From NCBI GenBank assembly GCA_026996935.1, contig JALWJW010000383.1, positions 1 through 10,266 on the forward strand: a stretch of DNA of 10,266 nt. The letters are read 5' to 3'. The DNA is from Hyphomicrobiales bacterium. Its GTDB lineage: Bacteria > Pseudomonadota > Alphaproteobacteria > Rhizobiales > Aestuariivirgaceae. A model generated the notes under the pieces. The model was not told the origin of the DNA. It worked only from the letters and a program-made list of their open reading frames with translations, and ran no database searches. The position numbers and the translations under genes were made by a program. Each line of letters opens with the position of its first letter. Position 1 is the first letter of the stretch. Positions 1 through 7,196 of this stretch are shown in pieces.

Positions 1-2
1 TT

Positions 3-68
3 GCAACACTTTCCATCGAAGCGCAAGAAGCGCACGAGCGACGCGAAAAAGTTCATAGAGACGATTAA
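3..68 (+). CDS. Possible C-terminal tail of an upstream gene (partial)
   Basis: One frame is open from the left edge to a TAA at 66-68 and would encode about 21 residues rich in Glu, Arg and His, ending in REKVHRDD. The charged, helix-like composition is plausible for the end of a real protein, but the fragment is too short to assign to a family. Another frame is open to about position 132 but reads as a basic, low-quality peptide, so it is less likely. No strong terminator lies directly after the stop; the nearest candidate is the palindrome at 240-259. This call rests on composition alone. Confidence 0.3.
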   Translation, partial: ATLSIEAQEAHERREKVHRDD

Positions 69-196
69 ACAGACCAGTGCTTGGTTTTTGTGTAAAATGT
101 TAAAAAACTCGCGATTAAGCATTTGCTTGTGATTGAATTATCTGTTTCGTGATCGGCGGGTTTGCTTTGTGACCTCAAAACCTCTAGCTTTTTCAT

Positions 197-221
197 ATTA
201 AATATTGTTAATGTGTTTTAA
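197..221. promoter_or_regulatory. Three TTAA tetramers in 10-bp phase (candidate regulator site)
   Basis: TTAA occurs at 198-201, 208-211 and 218-221, each separated by exactly six bases, so all three lie on one face of the helix. The first two sit inside an inverted repeat ATTAA-N6-TTAAT. The layout resembles the CtrA full site TTAA-N7-TTAA but with a spacer one base shorter. The surrounding DNA is AT-rich, so TTAA is not rare by chance. Alternatives are an operator for an ArsR-type sulfide-responsive repressor (BigR/SqrR class) or no function. Confidence 0.3.
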
Positions 222-239
222 CGAAATAATTTGGCACTG

Positions 240-259
240 AAAACCTTAAGGTTTTTTTT
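240..259 (+). terminator. Palindrome plus T-run, weak intrinsic terminator or attenuator
   Basis: AAAACCTTAAGGTTTT at 240-255 is a perfect 16-bp palindrome and is followed by four more T residues. As RNA it could fold as AAAACC/GGUUUU around a UUAA loop followed by a U-run, which is the geometry of an intrinsic terminator, but the stem has only two G-C pairs. It may end transcription from upstream, act as an attenuator in the leader of the next gene, or be a protein-binding palindrome. Confidence 0.35.
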
Positions 260-314
260 GTGTGCGGTGATTTTGTTTGTATGAAATTTTGAATAGCTTT
301 AGAGGGAGGCTGTA

Positions 315-1583
315 ATGGCTGATATTGTAGTGCTAGGTGCAGGCGTTGGCGGGATTCCAATGGCCTATGAAATGCAGGATTTGGCGGGTAAGGGGCATAA
401 AATTACGGTTGTTAATAACAACCCGTTCTTTCAGTTTACACCATCAAACCCGTGGGTGGGTGTTGGCTGGCGGTCAAAAAAGGATATTATTATTGATCTG
501 GCTCCGGTTTTTAAAAAGAATGGTATCGAATTTGTATTGGGGTCCGCGAAAAAACTGCATGCGGATGAAAATCGTATCGAGTTAGAAACCGGCGAGAGCA
601 TTTCTTACGATTATCTGGTTATTGCAACAGGCCCTGATTTGGCGTTTGATGAAATTGAAGGTTTGGGTCCCGAAGGCTTTACGCAGTCTGTTTGTCATGT
701 TGACCATGCTGTAACAGCAAATGATGAGTGGGAAGAGTTCTGTAAGAACCCTGGTCCTATCATTGTTGGCGCGGTACAGGGTGCTTCTTGTTATGGTCCT
801 GCATATGAGTATGCAATGATTATGGATACAGATTTACGCAAGCGCGGTATTCGCGATCAGGTTCCGATGACATTTGTAACTGCTGAGCCATATGTTGGTC
901 ATCTGGGCCTTGGTGGTGTTGGTGATACAAAAGGTATGCTTGAATCTGAAATGCGTGATCGCCACATCAAGTGGATCACCAATGCCAAGGTTGATAGCGT
1001 TGAAGAAGGCACAATGCATGTTACAGAGCTGAATAGCGATGGTTCAGAAGCCGGTAAACATGATTTGCCGTTTAAATATTCAATGATGTTGCCCGCCTTC
1101 CGCGGTATTCCTGCTGTTATGGGTATTGATGGTTTGGTTAACCCACGTGGGTTTATTGTTGTTGATGAGCATCAGCAGAATCCTAAATATAACAACATTT
1201 TTGCTGTTGGTGTGTGTATTGCGATTGCACCGCTTGAAGCAACACCAGTTCCTGTTGGTGTGCCTAAAACGGGCTATATGATTGAGAGTATGGTAACGGC
1301 AACTGCTCATAACATTAAAGAAATTCTTGATGGTAAAGAGCCTTCTCATAAACCAACATGGAATGCGTTCTGTCTGGCTGATCTTGGTAATAAGGGTATT
1401 GCTTTTATTGCCAAACCCCAAAACCCGCCGCGTAATCTGAATTGGGCATCGCAAGGAAAATGGGTTCATTATGCTAAAATTGCCTTTGAAAAATACTTTT
1501 TGCGTAAAATCAGAATCGGTAAAAGCGAACCATTCTATGAAAAATATATGCTGGATATGATCAAAGTTCGTAAAGTTAAATAA
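315..1583 (+). CDS. sqr: Sulfide:quinone oxidoreductase, type I (FAD flavoprotein)
   Basis: The 422-residue product oxidises sulfide at FAD and passes the electrons to membrane quinone, giving polysulfide or sulfane sulfur; it serves sulfide respiration or detoxification at the inner membrane. The N-terminus has the dinucleotide-binding motif GAGVGG (residues 8-13). A second nucleotide-binding segment includes YDYLVIATGP (98-107). All three cysteines typical of type I SQR are present at 127, 159 and 353, and His131 and His196 match the conserved histidines. PVPVGVPKTGYMIESM (311-326) is the family's late FAD/quinone-region signature. The basic and aromatic C-terminus (from about 383) fits the amphipathic membrane anchor. 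Length is normal. The ATG at 315 follows AGGGAGG with good spacing. The gene appears monocistronic, ending in the hairpin at 1614-1642. No persulfide dioxygenase or ArsR-type repressor gene lies nearby in this window. Flavocytochrome c sulfide dehydrogenase is the main alternative, and the cysteine pattern argues against it. Confidence 0.93.
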   Translation: MADIVVLGAGVGGIPMAYEMQDLAGKGHKITVVNNNPFFQFTPSNPWVGVGWRSKKDIIIDLAPVFKKNGIEFVLGSAKKLHADENRIELETGESISYDYLVIATGPDLAFDEIEGLGPEGFTQSVCHVDHAVTANDEWEEFCKNPGPIIVGAVQGASCYGPAYEYAMIMDTDLRKRGIRDQVPMTFVTAEPYVGHLGLGGVGDTKGMLESEMRDRHIKWITNAKVDSVEEGTMHVTELNSDGSEAGKHDLPFKYSMMLPAFRGIPAVMGIDGLVNPRGFIVVDEHQQNPKYNNIFAVGVCIAIAPLEATPVPVGVPKTGYMIESMVTATAHNIKEILDGKEPSHKPTWNAFCLADLGNKGIAFIAKPQNPPRNLNWASQGKWVHYAKIAFEKYFLRKIRIGKSEPFYEKYMLDMIKVRKVK

Positions 1584-1613
1584 TAGCAGCTCAATTTTGA
1601 TTTCAAACTTTAG

Positions 1614-1642
1614 GCCGTCAGTAGAAATACTGGCGGCTTTTT
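1614..1642 (+). terminator. Strong intrinsic terminator after sqr
   Basis: GCCGTCAGTA (1614-1623) pairs with TACTGGCGGC (1628-1637) over ten base pairs with one G-U wobble around a GAAA tetraloop, followed by five T residues (1638-1642). This is a textbook Rho-independent terminator about 30 bp after the sqr stop. It separates sqr from the downstream outer-membrane gene. Confidence 0.9.
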
Positions 1643-1766
1643 ATGTGCCTTAAACTCTGTCCATCCTCGGCTTAGTCTTGACCCAATTTGGACATAGGGC
1701 AATCACAATACTCATTTATCTCATGTTCAGGGCGGCTCATCGGACGGCAATTGAGAGGGTATTAGT

Positions 1767-2516
1767 ATGTCGATGAGTATTTTGGCGTGCATTGTTGCGG
1801 GGTTGCAAACATCACCATGTGCGATAGAAAACACAAATAATGTTCAAACCTTTAAAGGGCAAAATATAAGCGCAGCCAATGCAAAACAAGACATGATTGT
1901 TGTGAAACCTGTTGCAGGTTCACCTTATAAAAGGGCCTGGCAAGGTCTATATGCCGGCGGGTCGCTGGGGTATGGTTATGGCTCAACCACCCAAATGTAT
2001 GATCGTAATGCCAACCATGGCCTGGCCACGATTAATCCAAGTGGTTTGAGTGGCTCTATTACGGCTGGTTATAATTTTCGTTTTAATGATCGGATTGTGG
2101 CAGGTATTGAGGCTGATTTTGGTCTTATGGGTTTGTCTACAGGTACTAAAAACATTTATGACGGGCATCGCTGGAAAGCGCGTTTTGGTCCTGCATGGGG
2201 GAGTGCGCGGGTACGGTTGGGCTATTTGTGGAATGAGGATTGGTTGCTGTTTGGTACGACAGGTCTGGCTTTCATGCATACGAACAGTCGTTCAATCGGC
2301 AATACGGCACCAGAAACAGCTTATGATAAAAGTTTCCGGACAGGCTTTGCTATTGGTGCGGGGGCAGAATATGCCATCAATCAAAATATGACGGCGAAAC
2401 TTGAATACTTGTATATGGATTTTGGTAAATATTCAGGTCTCAGCGCCAACAATGAAGAGTTTTATTTTAAAGACAGCATTAACATGATCAGGCTTGGTGT
2501 CAATTATCACTTCTAA
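1767..2516 (+). CDS. Outer-membrane beta-barrel protein, Omp25/Omp31-like family
   Basis: The 249-residue product looks like a small eight-stranded outer-membrane barrel of the rhizobial/Brucella Omp25/Omp31 type. The family hallmark WQGLYAGGSLGYGYG starts at Trp58, followed by alternating aromatic and polar strands such as GSITAGYNFRF, ARVRLGYLW and AEYAINQNMTAKLEYLYMDFG. It ends in NYHF, with the terminal Phe expected for recognition by the barrel-assembly machinery. The barrel is preceded by a polar segment of about 40 residues. The first 19 residues (MSMSILACIVAGLQTSPCA) could be a signal peptide but lack the usual basic n-region. The ATG at 1767 follows GAGAGGG with good spacing, and an in-frame stop at 1752-1754 excludes any longer form. 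The exact role (porin, structural, adhesion) cannot be read from the sequence. The gene is convergent with the FliO-like gene and 45 bp from it. Confidence 0.85.
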   Translation: MSMSILACIVAGLQTSPCAIENTNNVQTFKGQNISAANAKQDMIVVKPVAGSPYKRAWQGLYAGGSLGYGYGSTTQMYDRNANHGLATINPSGLSGSITAGYNFRFNDRIVAGIEADFGLMGLSTGTKNIYDGHRWKARFGPAWGSARVRLGYLWNEDWLLFGTTGLAFMHTNSRSIGNTAPETAYDKSFRTGFAIGAGAEYAINQNMTAKLEYLYMDFGKYSGLSANNEEFYFKDSINMIRLGVNYHF

Positions 2517-2561
2517 AATGAAGATTAAACCGACGACAAGCCGTGTTGGGTTTTATCTAGA

Positions 2562-3056
2562 TCAATAGCCATCATCAGGTGCGTTTAACCGTGGTTCTCC
2601 ACGATGAACGGGCCTGATGTTGGGCGCGCGATCATTGCCAAAAACCGGTGCTCTTGGTGCCGGTCGATGGCTTGGTGCGGATGGTTCGGGGACTTTTGGT
2701 TCATATTCCGGCTCTGGCTCATACTCCGGTTCTTGAGGTTGAGACAAAGATGGTGCTTCGCGGTGGTGCTCGACCGGTGGACTTGCATAGTCATCTGCGG
2801 TTTCGCCAATTCCCTGTTCAATGACAAGGCTTTGCCCGCCGCCAATTAATATAAGATGCTCAACATCATCGCGGCGAATCAGAACCAATCGGCGCGATTT
2901 GTCTAATTCGCGATATTCGCTGATGCCTAAACGTTTACCTCTGCGCCCGCGAGTTCGCCCGCCAATTGCACGCATAATCAGGATCAGAAAAATGAGCGCG
3001 ACAATAATCACGCCGGCAATGATAATGTAGTTAATATAGGTGTTTAGAAAATCCAT
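2562..3056 (-). CDS. FliO/MopB-like small membrane protein with acidic Pro-rich tail
   Basis: This 164-residue protein has one N-terminal transmembrane helix (about 9-30), then a basic linker, then a compact conserved stretch, ISEYRELDKSRRLVLIRRDD followed by VEHLILIGGGQSLVIEQGI, ending near residue 84. That arrangement matches the FliO/MopB family, whose flagellar members help assemble the type III export gate. The remaining 80 residues look disordered: EPEYEPEPEYEP repeats (109-120, encoded by two imperfect 18-bp units at about 2701-2736), then Pro/Arg-rich sequence. Translation starts at the ATG complementary to 3054-3056, preceded by GAGGGG. No other flagellar genes are visible here, so a flagellar role is by family only. 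The gene is divergent from cckA and shares its upstream region. Confidence 0.7.
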   Translation of the reverse strand: MDFLNTYINYIIIAGVIIVALIFLILIMRAIGGRTRGRRGKRLGISEYRELDKSRRLVLIRRDDVEHLILIGGGQSLVIEQGIGETADDYASPPVEHHREAPSLSQPQEPEYEPEPEYEPKVPEPSAPSHRPAPRAPVFGNDRAPNIRPVHRGEPRLNAPDDGY

Positions 3057-3205
3057 TTTGCCCCTCGCAATTGAAAATTTTTCCTAACCTAACCTAATTT
3101 TTAAAAAAAATCCAAAAAACTGTTATAGACCAACGAAATAGTCTCACTTTATGATGAATCTCCTATAGAATGATTTGATTCGTGGGGGAGATTAAAGGCG
3201 CGGCC
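3057..3205. promoter_or_regulatory. Divergent promoter region between fliO-like gene and cckA, with two GANTC sites
   Basis: This AT-rich spacer should carry promoters for both divergent genes. It holds three tandem CCTAA units (3083-3097), an A-run at about 3103-3110, and two GANTC sites, GAATC (3156-3160) and GATTC (3177-3181), just upstream of cckA. GANTC is methylated by CcrM in alphaproteobacteria and can time transcription of cell-cycle genes. GANTC also occurs elsewhere in the window, so the clustering is only suggestive. I found no full TTAA-N7-TTAA CtrA site and no clear -35/-10 pair. Confidence 0.45.
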
Positions 3206-5815
3206 ATGAGTGAAAGTGAATTAACCAGTCAACAATCAGTGTTTTCTGGGGGAAAAAAGACCGGTGTAAAATCCAGCCAATTTAAAAAGTGGCTTGCCAT
3301 TGGGCTTGTGGGGGTGGTGGTTGTTTGCACAATTGTGTTGACCAGAACCTTATCGGGCAATCTGTCCTTTCCTGTATTGGTTTTGCTGGGTATAGCTGGC
3401 AGCATTGGTTTTGGTGGTTTGGTTGCTTATTTGCTTGGGTTTATCCACATTGGGCATGTGCCGCAACAGCGCGCTTTTTTTGAAAACCTGATTGACGGAC
3501 TGGGTGAGAGCTGCGTGGTGACAGACCAGCGCGGTCTGGTGGTGTTTTCCAATAAGCCTTATGAGCAGCTTCTCAGGCAAACGGACCAGACTCGGATTGT
3601 CGGGTTTGAAAATCTGTATTCGGGCTACCCAAATGTCGCCGAGAAAATTTATCGTTTATCGCAAGCTGCCAAAGAAGGTGAAAGCCATGTTGAGGAGATT
3701 CGGTTTGAAGCGGGCAGCTCGGCTGTAGGGGCCAGAATGGATCGACCTGTCTGGTTGGAATTGTCGGTTTCACCGGTTGGTGATGTCGGAAAGTTTGGCA
3801 AGCGTTCGTTTGCATTATGGCGATTGCGTGATATTAGCGCTGCCAAAGCCGAGCAGGAAAAGGCATTTTCTCAACTTCAATATATTATCAATTATCTTGA
3901 CCATGCTCCTGCCGGTTTTTTCTCAACGCGTGGCAGTGGTGAGGTGGTTTATGCCAATGCCACACTGGCTGACTGGTTGGGGATAGAGCTGGGGGCAACT
4001 TCAGATGGCGAAATAAAGTTAACAGATTTCCTGAGTAAAGATGATGCGCAATTATTGCTGGACTTGAAGCCCGGCTTAAGTGAAGCACGCACGGAAATTT
4101 TTGACTTTGATTTGATTTCCCGGCGTAGCAAAAATGATGCGGATCAATCCTCAAACCGGCTTCCGGTTCGGATTATTCATCGGGCGGATTTTGACGAAAA
4201 GGGCGCGATTCAACCTTCTCGCTCGCTAGTTCTTGATTTACGTGATGGGGCGGTAAGTGGAGAAGGGGGCAGTCAGAAACTGTCTAAACTCATAAACAAT
4301 GCGCCGTTTGCTATTGCCGAACTTAATGCGCAAAGTGTAGTTGTTGGCTCTAATGTCATGTTCTCAAAATTAAGTGATGTGGCAACGCGTGGGGCAAAAA
4401 TTACCGATCTGGTCATTAAGGAAGACGTAGCTAAACTGCAAAAAGTTTTTGATGATTTGCTTAATAGCGGCCTTGCTGGCAACAGAATGGCTTCGGTTAC
4501 CTTCAAGGGCAAACAGGAGCGAACGGCAAATGTGGTCTTTGCCTGTTTTAAAGAGGCCGGTGCTGAAAATCTTGAGGAATCGGGCGAAAATGCGAGCGAG
4601 AAAAATCGTCATCAGGGTTGTGTTTTTGCCTATGTGGTTGATACGAGCGAACATTCATTGCTTGAAGAACAATTGGCGCAAAGTCAAAAAATGCAGGCTG
4701 TGGGGCAGTTGGCTGGTGGAGTTGCGCATGACTTTAACAATGTGTTGACCGCGATTATCGGTTTTTCTGACTTGTTGTTGGCCAAACATCGCCCGACTGA
4801 TCCCTCTTTTGCCGATATTATGAATATCAGGCAAAATGCTAATCGTGCCGCAAATCTGGTTCGTCAATTATTGGCGTTTTCACGTCGCCAAACTTTGCGT
4901 ACAGAAACGATTTCTTTAAGTGATGTGATGAGCGATCTGGGTAATTTACTGAGCCGGTTACTGGGGGAGACGATTGACCTTGAGATGGTTTATGGACGTG
5001 ACCTTTGGTATGTTAATGTTGACATGAACCAGTTTGAGCAGGTTGTGATTAATCTTGCGGTAAATGCGCGTGATGCAATGGAGATGAAAGGTTCGCTGAT
5101 GTTGCGCACCTCTAATGTATCTGTTGAGGAATCGCGTCAGGTTGCCCCTGATATAATGCCGGAAGGTGAGTATGTTCTGACCGAGGTTATTGATAATGGT
5201 TCGGGTATGCCGCCGGAAATCATTGCCAAAATCTACGAGCCGTTCTTTTCAACTAAAGATGTCGGCAAGGGAACCGGTCTTGGGCTGTCAACCGTTTATG
5301 GTATTGTGAAACAAACTGGCGGCTTTATTTTCTGTGAAAGTGAAGTTGGAAAAGGCACAACTTTTAAGATTTATTTGCCACGGGTAGAGGCTCCGTTAGA
5401 GGCTGAAGCGGTCGAAGAGGAAGTTGATGTTAGAAAAGCCGATATGACGGGCGATGCACGTGTCTTATTGGTGGAAGATGAAGATGCGGTACGCGCTTTT
5501 GCATCCCGCGCCCTGGCCACACGTGGCTTTAAGGTTACTGAAGCAGATAGTGGTGAGGTGGCGCTTGAGATTATTGATAAAGGTGAAGAGTTTGATTTGG
5601 TGTTGTCTGATGTGGTGATGCCGGAAATGGACGGGCCGACAATGCTAAAAGAAATTCGCAAGCGCGGCATTAGTACCAAGTTTATTTTTATCTCCGGTTA
5701 TGCCGAGGATGCGTTTGAGCAGAACCTTGAAGGGGCGACAGACTTTGCATTCCTGGCCAAGCCATTCTCGCTTAAACAACTGACAGAAGCAGTAAAAGAT
5801 GCGCTTAATTCTTAA
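3206..5815 (+). CDS. cckA: Hybrid sensor histidine kinase/phosphatase CckA
   Basis: The 869-residue inner-membrane protein has two transmembrane helices (about 29-49 and 55-80), three PAS-like segments (about 88-215, 222-345, 358-475), a HisKA domain with phospho-accepting His508 in GQLAGGVAHDFNN, an ATPase domain with N-box Asn620, DNGSG at 663-667 and GKGTGLGLSTVYG, an acidic linker, and a C-terminal receiver with acidic pocket at 757-760, Asp802 and Lys852. This architecture is that of CckA, which by family knowledge phosphorylates or dephosphorylates ChpT and through it CtrA and CpdR, controlling the cell cycle and motility. I chose the ATG at 3206, preceded by AAAGG at 3195-3199, over an in-frame GTG at 3182 that would add eight residues (GGGGGAG at 3184-3190 lies inside that version). 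The length fits rhizobial CckA, which is longer than the Caulobacter protein. The amidase gene follows after 25 bp. Confidence 0.93.
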   Translation: MSESELTSQQSVFSGGKKTGVKSSQFKKWLAIGLVGVVVVCTIVLTRTLSGNLSFPVLVLLGIAGSIGFGGLVAYLLGFIHIGHVPQQRAFFENLIDGLGESCVVTDQRGLVVFSNKPYEQLLRQTDQTRIVGFENLYSGYPNVAEKIYRLSQAAKEGESHVEEIRFEAGSSAVGARMDRPVWLELSVSPVGDVGKFGKRSFALWRLRDISAAKAEQEKAFSQLQYIINYLDHAPAGFFSTRGSGEVVYANATLADWLGIELGATSDGEIKLTDFLSKDDAQLLLDLKPGLSEARTEIFDFDLISRRSKNDADQSSNRLPVRIIHRADFDEKGAIQPSRSLVLDLRDGAVSGEGGSQKLSKLINNAPFAIAELNAQSVVVGSNVMFSKLSDVATRGAKITDLVIKEDVAKLQKVFDDLLNSGLAGNRMASVTFKGKQERTANVVFACFKEAGAENLEESGENASEKNRHQGCVFAYVVDTSEHSLLEEQLAQSQKMQAVGQLAGGVAHDFNNVLTAIIGFSDLLLAKHRPTDPSFADIMNIRQNANRAANLVRQLLAFSRRQTLRTETISLSDVMSDLGNLLSRLLGETIDLEMVYGRDLWYVNVDMNQFEQVVINLAVNARDAMEMKGSLMLRTSNVSVEESRQVAPDIMPEGEYVLTEVIDNGSGMPPEIIAKIYEPFFSTKDVGKGTGLGLSTVYGIVKQTGGFIFCESEVGKGTTFKIYLPRVEAPLEAEAVEEEVDVRKADMTGDARVLLVEDEDAVRAFASRALATRGFKVTEADSGEVALEIIDKGEEFDLVLSDVVMPEMDGPTMLKEIRKRGISTKFIFISGYAEDAFEQNLEGATDFAFLAKPFSLKQLTEAVKDALNS

Positions 5816-5840
5816 AACTGTTGTGGATGTATGAGGCGTT

Positions 5841-7196
5841 ATGAATGAAGTTGCTGGGATTGACCAACTTGCAGATGATTTAGCGCAAGGGCGAACCACA
5901 TCGCGAGAACTGGTTGAAAAAGCGCTTGCCAATATTGATGATATGGCATGCAGAGGTGGGCCTGTATTTTTAAAAGTTGATGGCGAGCAGGCATTAAGCA
6001 GTGCTGATAAGATGGACGATTTGCGAAAAGCAGGGCGTTCACCATCGCGGTTTGCAGGGGTTCCGTTTTCAGCAAAAGATCTGTTTGATCTTGAAGGGCA
6101 GGTGACCACGGCCGGTTCTGTCGTGCTTAACGATGAAGCGCCTGCAAAACACGATTGCACCGCTATAGCGCGTCTAAAACAGCAGGGCTTTATTTGTTTG
6201 GGCCGAACGAATATGACTGAATTTGCTTATTCTGGTGTTGGTTTAAACCCTCATTATGGAACGCCCAAATCAATATGGGACCGGGAAACAGGCCGAATTC
6301 CCGGCGGTTCATCGGCAGGCGCTGCGGTGAGTGTGGCTGATGGGACGTGCGCTTTGGCTATTGGGACCGATACGGGAGGCTCGTGCCGTGTGCCTGCTGC
6401 TTTTAATGGTTTGGTTGGATACAAGGCCAGTCTTGGGCGGGTGCCAACGGATGGAGTCTTTCCGTTGGCAAGAAGTTTTGATACGGTCGGGTCATTGGCA
6501 AAAACCGTGCAATGTTGCGCAACTGGTGATGCGGTTATGGCGGCTGATTGGGATGGGGTTATTAAAGAGCGCCGGTTACAAGGCATTCGGTTAGGGGTTC
6601 CACAATCTTTGGTTTTAGATGATGTTGATGACGATGTGGCGATGGTATTTGGCACCGCTTTAACGCGCCTTGCTTGTAATGGGGCCGAGATTGTTGATGT
6701 TGAGTTTAAACAGCTTGAGCAATTGCCGGCGATTAATGCCAGTGGTGGTATCGGGGCGTTTGAAGCTTTTGGTGTTCATAAAGATTTGTTAGAGAAATCG
6801 GGCGATCAATATGATCGGCGGGTTCGAAAACGGATTTTGGCTGGTGCTCATATTAGTGGAAGTGATATTGCAGCTTTAAATCTTAAACGCCAGGAAATGA
6901 TTTTGCAGGCTGATCAATTGATGGGTGAACTTGATGCTTTTATTATGCCTACCTGTCCGCATGTTCCTGCTGCCATTCATGACCTTGATGAAGATGATGA
7001 TTATGGCCGAATAAATTTGCTGGCATTACGCAATACATTTGTTGGAAACTTCCTGAATCGATGCGCTATTTCTGTGCCTGCAAATGAGACTGGTGAGGCA
7101 CCCGTTGGCCTTATGTTGATGGCTCCATTGGGGGCTGATCAGCATTTGTTTAGCGTTGCCAAAGCGGTTGAGGAAATTGTTTCGCCTCATTTGTAA
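5841..7196 (+). CDS. Amidase signature family hydrolase
   Basis: The 451-residue cytoplasmic enzyme belongs to the amidase signature family (GatA, fatty acid amide hydrolase, various amidases), which cleaves carboxamide bonds using a Ser-cisSer-Lys triad. The triad is intact: Lys79 in FSAKD, cis-Ser157 in GGSSAGAA, and nucleophile Ser181 in GTDTGGSCRVPAAFNG; the 24-residue gap between the serines matches the family. The glycine-rich core reads GGSSAG instead of the commoner GGSSGG. Substrate cannot be told from sequence. GatA itself is possible but unlikely, as no gatB or gatC gene is adjacent, so a stand-alone amidase is preferred. The ATG at 5841 follows GAGG at 5833-5836. Only 25 bp separate it from cckA with no terminator, so co-transcription is likely, but a functional link to CckA is not evident. 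Confidence 0.85.
   Translation: MNEVAGIDQLADDLAQGRTTSRELVEKALANIDDMACRGGPVFLKVDGEQALSSADKMDDLRKAGRSPSRFAGVPFSAKDLFDLEGQVTTAGSVVLNDEAPAKHDCTAIARLKQQGFICLGRTNMTEFAYSGVGLNPHYGTPKSIWDRETGRIPGGSSAGAAVSVADGTCALAIGTDTGGSCRVPAAFNGLVGYKASLGRVPTDGVFPLARSFDTVGSLAKTVQCCATGDAVMAADWDGVIKERRLQGIRLGVPQSLVLDDVDDDVAMVFGTALTRLACNGAEIVDVEFKQLEQLPAINASGGIGAFEAFGVHKDLLEKSGDQYDRRVRKRILAGAHISGSDIAALNLKRQEMILQADQLMGELDAFIMPTCPHVPAAIHDLDEDDDYGRINLLALRNTFVGNFLNRCAISVPANETGEAPVGLMLMAPLGADQHLFSVAKAVEEIVSPHL

Larger units (their letters stand above)
69..314. other. AT-rich leader upstream of the sulfide:quinone oxidoreductase gene
   Basis: This stretch of about 245 bases has no convincing gene. It contains an inverted repeat ATTAA-N6-TTAAT at 197-212, a third TTAA at 218-221 in the same 10-bp phase, and a 16-bp palindrome with a following T-run at 240-259. 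Just before the gene lies a strong Shine-Dalgarno sequence, AGGGAGG, at about 303-309. I could not pick out a convincing -35/-10 pair. Confidence 0.6.

Noticed and set aside
1678..1711. TTGACC as a -35 box for the outer-membrane gene
   Set aside because: No acceptable -10 hexamer lies 16-18 bp downstream; the nearest AT-rich candidate is at about 22 bp.
2521..2556. Hairpin between the convergent outer-membrane and FliO-like genes as a shared terminator
   Set aside because: CCGAC and GTTGG around 2531-2550 pair only over five bases with a wobble and a long loop. That is too weak to call.
2604..3030. Plus-strand open frames across the FliO-like gene
   Set aside because: They are short, Arg/Cys/Trp-rich, have no ribosome binding sites, and lie opposite a gene with a recognisable membrane helix and conserved core.
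3083..3097. Three tandem CCTAA units as a functional repeat
   Set aside because: Three five-base units are too few to separate from chance in AT-rich intergenic DNA. Noted only as part of the divergent promoter region.
3182..3205. Longer CckA start at GTG 3182
   Set aside because: It has no clear upstream ribosome binding site, and the ATG at 3206 is preceded by AAAGG with good spacing. The difference is only eight residues, so it is not fully excluded.
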